Source: Bdellovibrio sp. (lineage in GTDB: Bacteria > Myxococcota > SpSt-1050). Taken from it: a DNA stretch of 9,109 bases. A program made the translations under genes and the position numbers. The stretch spans positions 1 through 9,109 of the forward strand of contig DYEF01000044.1 in NCBI GenBank assembly GCA_020725805.1. The letters run 5' to 3'. Of this stretch, positions 1 through 7,324 are shown one piece after another (the stretch's first letter is position 1; each line of letters opens with the position of its first letter). Below the pieces are notes generated by a model that searched no databases, had not been told where the DNA came from, and saw nothing but the letters and a program-made list of their open reading frames with translations.

Positions 1-109
1 GGGCATTTTGTTTACATAGTCCTTGCAAACATAAGGAAACAAGAGGCTTAGAGAGTCAGATTACTTTTAGATAGTAGTAAAATCAATAATCCCTGCAAAT
101 TTAATCTCT

Positions 110-133
110 AAAAATACCAAAATTTTGGGGTAT
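110..133 (-). terminator. Possible weak intrinsic terminator after recJ
   Basis: Read on the minus strand, ATACC and GGTAT can pair around a 10-base loop (CCAAAATTTT), and the stem runs straight into a short T tract. An alternative fold pairs CCAA with TTGG inside the same segment. The stem is short and AT-rich and the T tract has only four to five bases, so this is a weak candidate. Its place, about 150 bases beyond the recJ stop and in the right orientation, is what makes it plausible as the end of the yajC-secD-secF-recJ transcript. Confidence 0.35.
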
Positions 134-173
134 ATTCAGTATTGTTAGTATTATTAATCCCGTTTCAATCTGT

Positions 174-272
174 TTACTGTCTGCACAATCGCTCAAATCG
201 GGATATAATTGCCTTTATGTCCCGGCAAAATTCATATATCCGCTCAGAAATTCCTTCATTCGGAAGATTCAA
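174..272 (-). other. Doubtful 32-codon frame downstream of recJ
   Basis: Immediately after recJ, a short minus-strand frame can be read from a TTG codon to a TAA stop. It gives a helical, charged peptide (LNLPNEGISERIYEFC, then DIKAIISRFERL). I see no convincing ribosome binding site, and the frame is open upstream only to a stop inside the recJ 3' end. Shifting frame by one base just before the stop continues the same helical character for seven more residues (VNRLKRD) to another TAA. It could be a tiny gene, a frameshifted remnant or chance. I do not recognise a family. Confidence 0.15.
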
Positions 273-285
273 TTTGCGACTGGTC

Positions 286-2013
286 CTATGCCTCTGAGAA
301 GTCCAGAATCCTTAGTTTGAGTATCTCCGTGTTCTGAAAGCTATCCAGAAAAGGCGTGTAAATTATATTAATGTTTTCGGGAATACTGTTCAGCATATCT
401 TCCTCTCCCCATATCAGACCGGTCTCCTGTCTGCCGTTCTTTTTGAGCTGAAGTATCCCGATTCCCTTCTGATAACGATACGAGAGTACCCTGTAACCGG
501 CCGAGTAAAATACAGGTTCAGGATTTTCATTACCGAACGGGGCAAGCTGTTCCAAATGGCTGAAAAAATCCCTGCCGATATCAGAGGGCTCCAGCATATC
601 ATCCACTACTATCTCGGGAAGTTCCCGAATATATTCGGCGCTCCCTCTTACAACCGCCTCAAATGCCTCCCTGAATTCATCCAGATTCTGAACACCAAGA
701 CTAAGTCCCACGGCACTCTTATGTCCGCCGTATTCCAGAAGATATCTGCTGCACTTTTTGATTCCTTCTATCAGGTCAAATGCACCAACACTCCTTCCGG
801 AACCCTTGGCAATCCCGTCCTTCACAGAAAAGAGTATAGAAGGTTTGTTGAATTTACGTGAAATCCTGGATGCAACAATCCCGATTACACCTATATGCCA
901 GTTTTCTGATGCCAGAACAATGCTTGAGCGTTGTTCAATATCCTTTATTCTCTCTATCTGTTCAAGCGCCTGCCTGAAAATCTCCTCCTCAATCCGCTGT
1001 CTCTTGGAATTGTGATTATTGAGTTCTGCAACAAGCTTTCTCGCCACTTCCGGGTCGTCTGTAGTAAGAAGCTGAACGGCATACCGGGGGTCTTCGATTC
1101 TTCCGGCGGCATTCAGCCTAGGCGCAATCCTGTAACTTATCTCCTTGCTTGATATCTTTTCGAATTTGCCTGCACAGCTCTGAACCAGCTGTGACAGACC
1201 AATCCTCTTGTTTTTATTTATTACCTTGAGCCCGTGTTTTACAAGAATCCTGTTTTCGCCCTTAAGAGGCATTATATCCGCAACAGTGCCAAGCGCAACG
1301 AGGTCCAGATAATCCTTGAGATTCGGCTGTCCCGAAACAGATATGAGTCCGGTCTCCCTGAGTTTCTTTCTCAGAGCAATGAGAAAATAAAATACTACCC
1401 CGACAGCAGCAAGAGGCTTGAAACCGAATTCACAGTCATCACGGTACGGGTCCAGAATGGCATACGCCGCCGGCAGGTCTCCAACTACCCTGTGATGGTC
1501 GATTACAATAACATCCACATTGTATTTCTGCCGGGCATAGTTGATCTCTTCCCTTGCGCTGATACCACAGTCAACCGATATGATAAGTTTTGCCCCTTCA
1601 AGCACAATCTTATCAATAGCATCCTTGTTTAGGCCATAACCTTCACTCTGACGGTCGGGTATATAGTAAAAGACCTCCATTTTGAGATGCCTGAAGAAAT
1701 TGAGCAGAATCGAAATGGAAGTGATACCATCCACATCATAGTCACCGTAGATAAAAACGGTCTCTCTCTTCCTGATTGCCTCAATTACCCGGTCAACAAC
1801 CCTGTCCATATCCTTCATATTTTCAGGCGGGAGAAGGTCCTTAATATCCGACCTCAGAAATCTTACGGCATCATCCACCCCGGAAATTCCCCTGTTCAGC
1901 AGAATTTTTGCAACAGACTGATTTATCCTGAGACCTTCTGATAATGCCCTGAGTTTACCGGTCTCTGCCTCATTATAAAGCCACCTGTATGTCCTTCCCT
2001 TTCCTAAAAGCAT
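286..2013 (-). CDS. recJ: Single-stranded-DNA-specific exonuclease RecJ
   Basis: RecJ is the cytoplasmic 5'-to-3' single-strand DNA exonuclease of RecF-pathway recombination, mismatch repair and base-excision repair; it needs divalent metal. At 575 aa the protein matches the usual length (E. coli about 577). The DHH-family metal motifs are visible in order: YGDYDVDG (89-96), DCG (148-150), DHH (172-174) and ALGTVAD (240-246). These are followed by RLNAAGR (299-305), the DHHA1-domain SGRS (405-408) and GGH (429-431), and APFGNENPEP (491-500), which leads into the C-terminal OB-fold-like domain. The ATG at 2013 is the first possible start because an in-frame TAA lies three codons upstream. No clear Shine-Dalgarno sequence is present, and secF ends 11 bases before, so translation is probably coupled to secF. 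It is the last gene of the cluster. The key catalytic residues all appear intact. Confidence 0.97.
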   Translation of the reverse strand: MLLGKGRTYRWLYNEAETGKLRALSEGLRINQSVAKILLNRGISGVDDAVRFLRSDIKDLLPPENMKDMDRVVDRVIEAIRKRETVFIYGDYDVDGITSISILLNFFRHLKMEVFYYIPDRQSEGYGLNKDAIDKIVLEGAKLIISVDCGISAREEINYARQKYNVDVIVIDHHRVVGDLPAAYAILDPYRDDCEFGFKPLAAVGVVFYFLIALRKKLRETGLISVSGQPNLKDYLDLVALGTVADIMPLKGENRILVKHGLKVINKNKRIGLSQLVQSCAGKFEKISSKEISYRIAPRLNAAGRIEDPRYAVQLLTTDDPEVARKLVAELNNHNSKRQRIEEEIFRQALEQIERIKDIEQRSSIVLASENWHIGVIGIVASRISRKFNKPSILFSVKDGIAKGSGRSVGAFDLIEGIKKCSRYLLEYGGHKSAVGLSLGVQNLDEFREAFEAVVRGSAEYIRELPEIVVDDMLEPSDIGRDFFSHLEQLAPFGNENPEPVFYSAGYRVLSYRYQKGIGILQLKKNGRQETGLIWGEEDMLNSIPENINIIYTPFLDSFQNTEILKLRILDFSEA

Positions 2014-2024
2014 CTCATATTATC

Positions 2025-3173
2025 TCATTTCTTCAGGGCCTTCATTCTGTAGGAATTGATAATACCTTCAACATACAAAGATATGGGTGCAGCGATATAT
2101 ATTGAAGAATATGTACCGATAATAACTCCGAAAAACATCACAAAGCTGAATGTCCTGAGTGTATGCCCGCCGTAAAAAAGAAGAACACCGGCAACAATAA
2201 GAACTGTAAGAGAGGTGATTATGCTTCTGCCAAGCATATCGTTGACACTGATATTTATAATCTCCGGATGAGTCTTTGTCTTGTGCTTAACAAGATTCTC
2301 CCTGACCCTGTCATAGACAACTATGGTATCATTTATCGAATATCCTAAGAGTGTCATTATAGCTGCAAGACCCGTCATATCAAATTCGAATCTCAAAAGT
2401 GCAATTACACCTAAAGTAATAATACCGTCGTGCAGAAGGGATATAAATGCGCCGGGTGCAAACCTGAAATCAAATCTGAAAGCAACATATATAGTAATGG
2501 CAATCAATGAATAGATTGCAGCCAGCAGTCCGCTGGTCCTTAAATCCTTCCCGACCTGAGGACCCACGGCATCCACACCTATGATTTCTACCTTTATCCC
2601 CGATATTTCCTTTTCAATGGCCTCCTGTATCTTCTTGGATATTCCGGCAAGAATCACAAGATACTGAAACTCTGTGGTCTTCCCCTCTCTCTTGATGTCG
2701 ATGCAATCCACACCGTTAGAGATAAGAAACTGTTTGAGGCTCGACACATCCGTTTCTTCACTGAATTTTATCTCGAATTTATCTCCGGCCTCACCTGAAA
2801 ACTTGAATTTCTTTATCTTCTCACTGCCATACTTCCCGATTACGAGTTCCTTGATTCTCTGAGCATCGGAATCCTTGATGGAGGCAAATTCGGCTACCCT
2901 TATAACATATTCCTTCTGCTCATCACCGATCGACAGTATGTTTGCTTTTGTATAACCTGATTTTTCAACGATTCCTCTGATCTGGTCCACCGGCACAGCC
3001 CTGTCAAACTTGAGATGAACCTCTGTACCTCCGGAGAAATCGATACCGAAATTGAGTCCCATCGAAAAGAGAAAGACAAGTGAAATTACCACAAGTATTG
3101 CAGACAGAGAGACAAAGAATTTATTCTTGCCAACAAAATCAAAATTTGTTCCCGGCTTAATTAACTCTAACAT
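2025..3173 (-). CDS. secF: Protein translocase subunit SecF
   Basis: SecF pairs with SecD in the inner membrane. The complex uses the proton gradient to promote late steps of protein export through SecYEG. The protein has 382 aa, longer than E. coli SecF (about 323). Visible parts are TM1 (about 18-40), the family motif GIDFSGGTEV (43-52), a large periplasmic domain (about 53-205), VGPQVGKDLR (203-212), then five C-terminal TM segments. These include YSINDTIVVYDRVREN (278-293), with the conserved Asp, and the SIITSLTVLI segment (317-326). The extra length is in the periplasmic domain, where two similar beta-alpha blocks seem to follow each other (residues about 51-95 and 132-178). A good AAGGAG Shine-Dalgarno lies just before the ATG, next to the secD stop 9 bases upstream. 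Operon membership with secD and yajC is clear. Confidence 0.97.
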   Translation of the reverse strand: MLELIKPGTNFDFVGKNKFFVSLSAILVVISLVFLFSMGLNFGIDFSGGTEVHLKFDRAVPVDQIRGIVEKSGYTKANILSIGDEQKEYVIRVAEFASIKDSDAQRIKELVIGKYGSEKIKKFKFSGEAGDKFEIKFSEETDVSSLKQFLISNGVDCIDIKREGKTTEFQYLVILAGISKKIQEAIEKEISGIKVEIIGVDAVGPQVGKDLRTSGLLAAIYSLIAITIYVAFRFDFRFAPGAFISLLHDGIITLGVIALLRFEFDMTGLAAIMTLLGYSINDTIVVYDRVRENLVKHKTKTHPEIINISVNDMLGRSIITSLTVLIVAGVLLFYGGHTLRTFSFVMFFGVIIGTYSSIYIAAPISLYVEGIINSYRMKALKK

Positions 3174-3182
3174 AACTTCTCC

Positions 3183-4907
3183 TTATATGCTTATCTTTTC
3201 AATCTTGTGTGAATGATAAATCCTGTCCATAATCAGTCTTGTAACAACTATCGCAGTAAACATAGATGCAACAAGCCCGATTGTAACAGTAACCGCAAAA
3301 CCCCTGATGGGACCGGTCCCGAACTGGAAGAGAATTATTGCTGATATAAGAGTCGTGAGGTTTGCATCGAAAATAGTCCAGAAGACCCTTCCGTATCCGA
3401 CTTCTATTGCCGCCTTCGGAGTCTTGCCTGCCCTTATCTCCTCCCTGATTCTCTCGTTTATAAGAACATTCGCATCGACAGCCATAGCGAGTGTGAGGAC
3501 AAGCCCTGCCATACCCGGGAGGGTGAGAGTCGCCTCGAAGAATGCCATTACTGCAAGAATCAGAAAGAGGTTCAGGGCAAGTGCAAAATCCGCAATCAGT
3601 CCCGACAATTTATAATAGACCATCATGAAAAGAAGAACCAGCAGAGTACCTATTACTATGGACCTTATTCCCCTGTCTATGGAATCCTTACCAAGCGTTG
3701 GTCCGACAGTCCTCTCTTCGAGTATCTCCACAGGCGCAGGGAGTGCACCGCTTCTAAGCACAATTGCGAGGTCGTTCGCCTCGTTGAGAAGTTCCTCATA
3801 AGACTTCATCGAACCAAGAGTAATCCTCGCATGGCCGCCCGCGATCTTCTCCTTGATGACAGGTGCAGAATCAACAATATTGTCCAGCACGATCGCCATC
3901 CTTCTTCCTATATTATCCGCTGTCAGTTTCTCGAATATCTTTGCCCCCTGAACATCAAAGGAGAGCCCCACATAAGGTCTGTTCTCCTCGTGGTCTATAA
4001 AGACATCGGCACCCGTAATAAATTCTCCGGTAAGCGGAGTTTTCTTCTGAACAACAAATGTCTTGTAATATGTCTCCAGTTCTCTCTGCTCCTTCCCTAG
4101 AACCACCTGATAACCTTTCGTATCTATACCTTTAATGAAATTCAGAAGCTTATCCTTATCCTTTGAAACGAGATAATATTCGGTAACCGGCTGTCCGTCT
4201 TTGCCCTCAAATACGTATCTGTCGGCCGTAATCCCTTCAGGGAGATTGTCCTTATATGGAGAAAAAATATCCACTGTATCTTCCACCATCTTGAATTCAA
4301 GCTGTGCCGTCTGTCCCAGAAGACCCTTTGCTCTCTCAGGGTCTGTCAGTCCCGGGAGCTGAACAAGAATCGCATTGTCACCCTTCTTGGCAATCGACCT
4401 TTCGGCTACTCCGAACTGGTCGACTCTGTTCGTAAGTGTCTTCATCGCCTGGTCGATGGCAGTCCTCTTGAGATTATCGACATACTGCTCATTGAAATCG
4501 AATGTTACCTCACTGCCGTTCCTGCTGACGAGAGTATATTGCGGATACTCCTTGAGAACCTTCTCCTCGAAAGAAACGGCATATTCAGGTGTCTTGAAAG
4601 TGACCTTAATCTGATATGTATCTTCGATGCGCTCAATCTTTGAAAATTCAAGACCCTTCTCCTTCAGAATACTCTCGAGGTCAGTAGCAAACGAATCTGC
4701 CTTATCGGATATCGCCTTCTCGATATCGACACCCAGAACGAGATGCATACCGCCCTGGAGGTCGAGACCAAGCCTGATTCTTCTGTCATTGAGCTTCTTA
4801 TACCAGTCAGGTGTCTTTTCTCCCATGAATGTCGGGATGAGATAGGCGAGCGAAAAGAACAGAACAATGACAATAAACCAAAACTTATACCACCAGCTTT
4901 TTTCCAT
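3183..4907 (-). CDS. secD: Protein translocase subunit SecD
   Basis: SecD is the larger subunit of the SecDF inner-membrane complex, which assists Sec-dependent export with proton motive force. The protein has 574 aa (E. coli about 615). It shows TM1 (about 9-27), the family motif RLGLDLQGGMHLVL (45-58), a long periplasmic domain (about 60-405) including GRRMAIVLDN (334-343), then a membrane domain of five TM segments from about 414. The signature LTLAMAVDANVLINERIREE (471-490) holds the conserved Asp478 expected on the proton path. GRVFWTIFDANLTTLIS (506-522) follows, with Asp514. The start ATG lies 4 bases after the yajC stop, and its AGAGGAA ribosome site sits inside the last yajC codons, so translation is probably coupled. 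SecD and SecF are separate proteins here, not a fused SecDF. Confidence 0.98.
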   Translation of the reverse strand: MEKSWWYKFWFIVIVLFFSLAYLIPTFMGEKTPDWYKKLNDRRIRLGLDLQGGMHLVLGVDIEKAISDKADSFATDLESILKEKGLEFSKIERIEDTYQIKVTFKTPEYAVSFEEKVLKEYPQYTLVSRNGSEVTFDFNEQYVDNLKRTAIDQAMKTLTNRVDQFGVAERSIAKKGDNAILVQLPGLTDPERAKGLLGQTAQLEFKMVEDTVDIFSPYKDNLPEGITADRYVFEGKDGQPVTEYYLVSKDKDKLLNFIKGIDTKGYQVVLGKEQRELETYYKTFVVQKKTPLTGEFITGADVFIDHEENRPYVGLSFDVQGAKIFEKLTADNIGRRMAIVLDNIVDSAPVIKEKIAGGHARITLGSMKSYEELLNEANDLAIVLRSGALPAPVEILEERTVGPTLGKDSIDRGIRSIVIGTLLVLLFMMVYYKLSGLIADFALALNLFLILAVMAFFEATLTLPGMAGLVLTLAMAVDANVLINERIREEIRAGKTPKAAIEVGYGRVFWTIFDANLTTLISAIILFQFGTGPIRGFAVTVTIGLVASMFTAIVVTRLIMDRIYHSHKIEKISI

Positions 4908-4911
4908 AAAA

Positions 4912-5256
4912 CTATTCCTCTTTCTTCGGGTTGTTGTTGTTTTCGAAAGTATAAAGACCGGCTATCTGGTTCTTGAGTATCTTTATCCTTATATCATCGG
5001 CTACCTCAAGCATCACAAGATTGCCGTTTATCTGATAAATCTTTCCGATTATACCGCCGTTGGTCACAATATTATCTCCCCTCTTCAGGTTATCCAGCAT
5101 TTCCTTATGCTTCTTCATCTGCTTCTGCTGCGGTCTGATCATCAGAAAATAAAATATTGCAAATACAATAAGGAGCGGGAAGAGCATCTCCATAATCCCT
5201 CCTCCTCCCTGAGCCTGTGCAACTACCTGATTTCTTATTATGTCAACATTAAACAT
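4912..5256 (-). CDS. yajC: Sec translocon accessory protein YajC
   Basis: YajC is a small single-pass inner-membrane protein that associates with SecDF and the SecYEG holotranslocon; its precise role is not settled. The protein has 114 aa, typical for the family. It has a short glycine-containing N-terminus (GGGG at 17-20), one TM helix (about 23-39) and then the hallmark YFLMIRPQQKQMKKH (36-50). The cytoplasmic SH3-like part carries LKRGDNIVTNGGIIGKI (57-73). The C-terminus is charged (NNNNPKKEE). The ATG is preceded by AAAGGAGTG with about 6 bases spacing, a strong ribosome site. That site overlaps an imperfect palindrome (CTTTCT-tt-AGAAAG, 5266-5279) of unknown meaning. It is the first Sec gene of the cluster; in many bacteria the gene before yajC is tgt, but here it is an outer-membrane protein gene. 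Confidence 0.96.
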   Translation of the reverse strand: MFNVDIIRNQVVAQAQGGGGIMEMLFPLLIVFAIFYFLMIRPQQKQMKKHKEMLDNLKRGDNIVTNGGIIGKIYQINGNLVMLEVADDIRIKILKNQIAGLYTFENNNNPKKEE

Positions 5257-5329
5257 CCCACACTCCTTTCTTTAGAAAGAGGGCGTAATCAGTTAGCAAA
5301 AAAAACGCGGATAATCAATAAAATTTTGA
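5257..5329 (-). other. Spacer between barrel gene and yajC
   Basis: This 73-base gap holds the yajC ribosome site and an eight-base T run on the minus strand (A run at 5298-5305) preceded by CCGCG. I see no inverted repeat that would make the T run an intrinsic terminator, and no promoter with an acceptable start point relative to the yajC ribosome site. The simplest reading is read-through from the barrel gene, but a separate, non-consensus yajC promoter cannot be excluded. Confidence 0.4.
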
Positions 5330-7168
5330 CTAAAATTTGATACCCAGATATCCCCTGATTCTCTGGGCGGTCTCGGTCGAGAGGTCCTGTTCCTGCGGCA
5401 GATTATTTGCCTTACCCGTCATCCTGTCTGCCCCGAGGTTATCCATACCCGAAAACGGTATCAGGAATCCGTAGTCCAGACCCGCAATAAAATTATCGTC
5501 ACTCTCATACCTGAGATGGAGGTCGAACTCCAGACCCAAAGCCTTGCCGTCACCCGGAGTCGATTCATCATATATTGCCTGTGAATAGATAATATCGAGA
5601 CCCGCATTGAAGCCCTCGACTATTGTATAATCCACGGAGGGTTTGACGTACCAGGCATCTGTAAGCTGACCCATTACCTCTCTCCAGAGTATCAGGTCGA
5701 TACGGTAATCAGGATTGAACCTGAAATTGGTGATATTCCTGTCCTTCACCGTCCATTCCTTTCCGTTGTCCACAAATTTGAAGTCCCCGAACTGTTTCGG
5801 GCCAAAAGGAGATGAACCATAGGAATCGAACTGTTTTACGACCTGTCCGTTTGCATCCTTGATTACAATTGTAGCCGGTTTCTGAAGTGCCTGAAGTCCC
5901 CAGCCGGGCGCATCGTCACCGCTCGCAATACCAAACTCGAGCCCCACCTTTAAGGATTCGTTGGAGAGAAACTTGTAGTGCCCCTTCACAACCCCGCCCC
6001 ACTGGAAAATTTCGATATCCTTATCCACATCTTTCGGACCCTGAGGATAATCGGGTTCGGGATTGGTGGCATCCCCGAGACTGCCGATGATAAAATCGAA
6101 CTCGGTTTCAAGGTGCAGTCTGTTTCTGACAAATTTTATCCAAGGCGAACCTATATAAATCTGCGCCTTCCTGAAGGCAATATCCTTATAACTTGCCGGT
6201 ATCTGACCTTCCGAATAATACTTCGGATAATCATAAGCCTGATTACGGAACACATTGTAAACGCCGTAACTCAGGACATATTTTCCGTTCTCGAGCAGTT
6301 CTCTCTCCTCTTCCCTCGAATATTTCTTTACGATTGCCAGAAGATATTGTGTCACATCGTCCCTCTGGTCCGCATCGGTCGGCACATAGTACTGTTCAAG
6401 CGGATAATCGGTCACAGGGCTTATAAGTTTTGTGTTTGCCCCTTCAGATACGAAGTCAATCCCCGGGACGATATAATGGCCGAATATCTTGGTTGCAAAT
6501 GCTATCCTGTCTGCGGTCGAACCTCCGTCACAGTCAAAACAGTTTCCGTCATTCACAAGGACACCCAGTCCCCAGTGGGAAGGCATTCTTCCGAATCTGA
6601 GCTGACCAAAAGGTGTCATAACCTCTGCCCATACTCTCTTGACCGTTAAGGAATCCGCATAGGAATTATACCCTTTGTGAGGTGCAACCTGCGACTGTGA
6701 AAACATCGGAAGCGGATAATATTCGTTGAGACCTGTAGTCCCCTGATAAGCCTCGGGAGTGGAGCCCAGAATCAGATTGTCCAGAATGTCAATCTGGGAC
6801 AGAATCTTTATGTCCTCGCTGACATTCAGTATCGGTTCCAGCCTGAACCTCATATTTGCGCCCCCAAGTGTATCCGAATTATCCATAGGTTTCTGGTCTG
6901 CCGATGCCGGATTATTAGTTGAGCCGCCTGACCTGCCCGATATCGGTGGCAGTATTCTGCTTGTATATGATGAATCGACCCAGTTGAATGTCCCGAGGTC
7001 AAGCCTGTAGAAGACATCTCCTCTCAGCCTGAAATAGCCGTGCAGTTCAAGAAACTTCAGTTTTGGTATATCCTCTTCAAAAATGAGTTCGTCCTTTTCC
7101 GCAGCACCTGCAAAGGCAGAAAGAATACAGAGAAAAGATAAGATAAAGAAAATCCTGAAAAGCTTCAT
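5330..7168 (-). CDS. Outer-membrane beta-barrel protein (TIGR04551-like)
   Basis: This 612-aa exported protein is most likely an outer-membrane beta-barrel. The N-terminus is a signal peptide: MKLFRIFF, a hydrophobic core to about 17, and signal peptidase I sites around AFA/GAA (18-23). The mature part is rich in alternating amphipathic stretches with Tyr, Phe and Trp, and Asp/Gly-rich turns. It ends in RIRGYLGIKF, a terminal-Phe strand typical of barrel proteins recognised by the BAM machinery. The stretch FGRMPSHWGLGVLVNDGN (192-209) resembles what I recall of the TIGR04551 family of about 600 residues; that match is from memory. Cys210 and Cys213 lie in NCFDCDGGSTAD, an Asp/Gly-rich loop. 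I chose the ATG at 7168 rather than an upstream one at 7201 because AAGGAGGT lies 5 bases before it and a signal peptide begins there. Substrate and function are unknown; a porin or structural role is possible. Confidence 0.8.
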   Translation of the reverse strand: MKLFRIFFILSFLCILSAFAGAAEKDELIFEEDIPKLKFLELHGYFRLRGDVFYRLDLGTFNWVDSSYTSRILPPISGRSGGSTNNPASADQKPMDNSDTLGGANMRFRLEPILNVSEDIKILSQIDILDNLILGSTPEAYQGTTGLNEYYPLPMFSQSQVAPHKGYNSYADSLTVKRVWAEVMTPFGQLRFGRMPSHWGLGVLVNDGNCFDCDGGSTADRIAFATKIFGHYIVPGIDFVSEGANTKLISPVTDYPLEQYYVPTDADQRDDVTQYLLAIVKKYSREEERELLENGKYVLSYGVYNVFRNQAYDYPKYYSEGQIPASYKDIAFRKAQIYIGSPWIKFVRNRLHLETEFDFIIGSLGDATNPEPDYPQGPKDVDKDIEIFQWGGVVKGHYKFLSNESLKVGLEFGIASGDDAPGWGLQALQKPATIVIKDANGQVVKQFDSYGSSPFGPKQFGDFKFVDNGKEWTVKDRNITNFRFNPDYRIDLILWREVMGQLTDAWYVKPSVDYTIVEGFNAGLDIIYSQAIYDESTPGDGKALGLEFDLHLRYESDDNFIAGLDYGFLIPFSGMDNLGADRMTGKANNLPQEQDLSTETAQRIRGYLGIKF

Positions 7169-7173
7169 CAAAT

Positions 7174-7181
7174 ACCTCCTT
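7174..7181 (-). promoter_or_regulatory. Ribosome binding site fixing the barrel gene start
   Basis: The minus strand reads AAGGAGGT, a near-perfect Shine-Dalgarno sequence, 5 bases before the ATG at 7168. It decides against the upstream in-frame ATG at 7201, which would add 11 residues in front of the signal peptide. Confidence 0.85.
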
Positions 7182-7191
7182 AACGGCAAAT

Positions 7192-7200
7192 ATAATAACA
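7192..7200 (-). promoter_or_regulatory. Possible extended -10 promoter for the barrel gene
   Basis: The minus strand reads TGTTATTAT, an extended -10 element (TG, one base, then TATTAT, which matches five of six consensus positions). No good -35 is found 16-18 bases upstream. Transcription would start near 7185, leaving a leader of about 17 bases that still contains the ribosome site. A TTGACC hexamer at 7227-7232 is an alternative -35, but its -10 partner would be poor. Assignment is tentative. Confidence 0.35.
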
Positions 7201-7272
7201 AACTCTTTACAATAATATAATAGCAAGGTCAAGAATTATATAAACTGTTTACCCGTTTTTGACTATATTGTT

Positions 7273-7301
7273 TTGACTTTTAATGATCCCGCCGGTATAA
7301 G
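7273..7301 (+). promoter_or_regulatory. Sigma70-type promoter of the methyltransferase gene
   Basis: TTGACT (7273-7278) and TATAAG (7296-7301) are separated by 17 bases and each matches five of six consensus positions. Transcription would start near 7308, giving a leader of about 17 bases that contains the GGGAGGT ribosome site (7314-7320). A second copy of TTTTGACT begins 14 bases earlier (7257-7264) and could pair with AATGAT (7282-7287) as a weaker overlapping promoter. A short dyad, CAGG-gt-CCTG (7302-7311), covers the expected start point. Confidence 0.6.
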
Positions 7302-7324
7302 CAGGGTCCTGAAGGGAGGTTAAT

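Noticed and set aside
162-170. GTTTCAATC, similar to the start of some CRISPR repeats
   Set aside because: It occurs once here, with no spaced copies on either strand in the flanking sequence, so there is no array.
5298-5310. T8 run after CCGCG on the minus strand as a terminator for the barrel gene
   Set aside because: No inverted repeat precedes the T run; CCGCG has no partner upstream within hairpin distance.
4867-5340. Plus-strand open frame of 157 codons across yajC and the spacer
   Set aside because: It is antisense to yajC and the secD start, has a low-complexity Leu/His/Ser composition and no family features.
5978-6649. Long plus-strand open frame of 223 codons opposite the barrel gene
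   Set aside because: It lies wholly antisense to a well-supported gene, shows no recognisable domain, and fits a codon-bias shadow.
7169-7201. Upstream ATG at 7201 as the barrel gene start
   Set aside because: It lacks a ribosome site and would place 11 residues before a clean signal peptide, while the ATG at 7168 has AAGGAGGT at ideal spacing.
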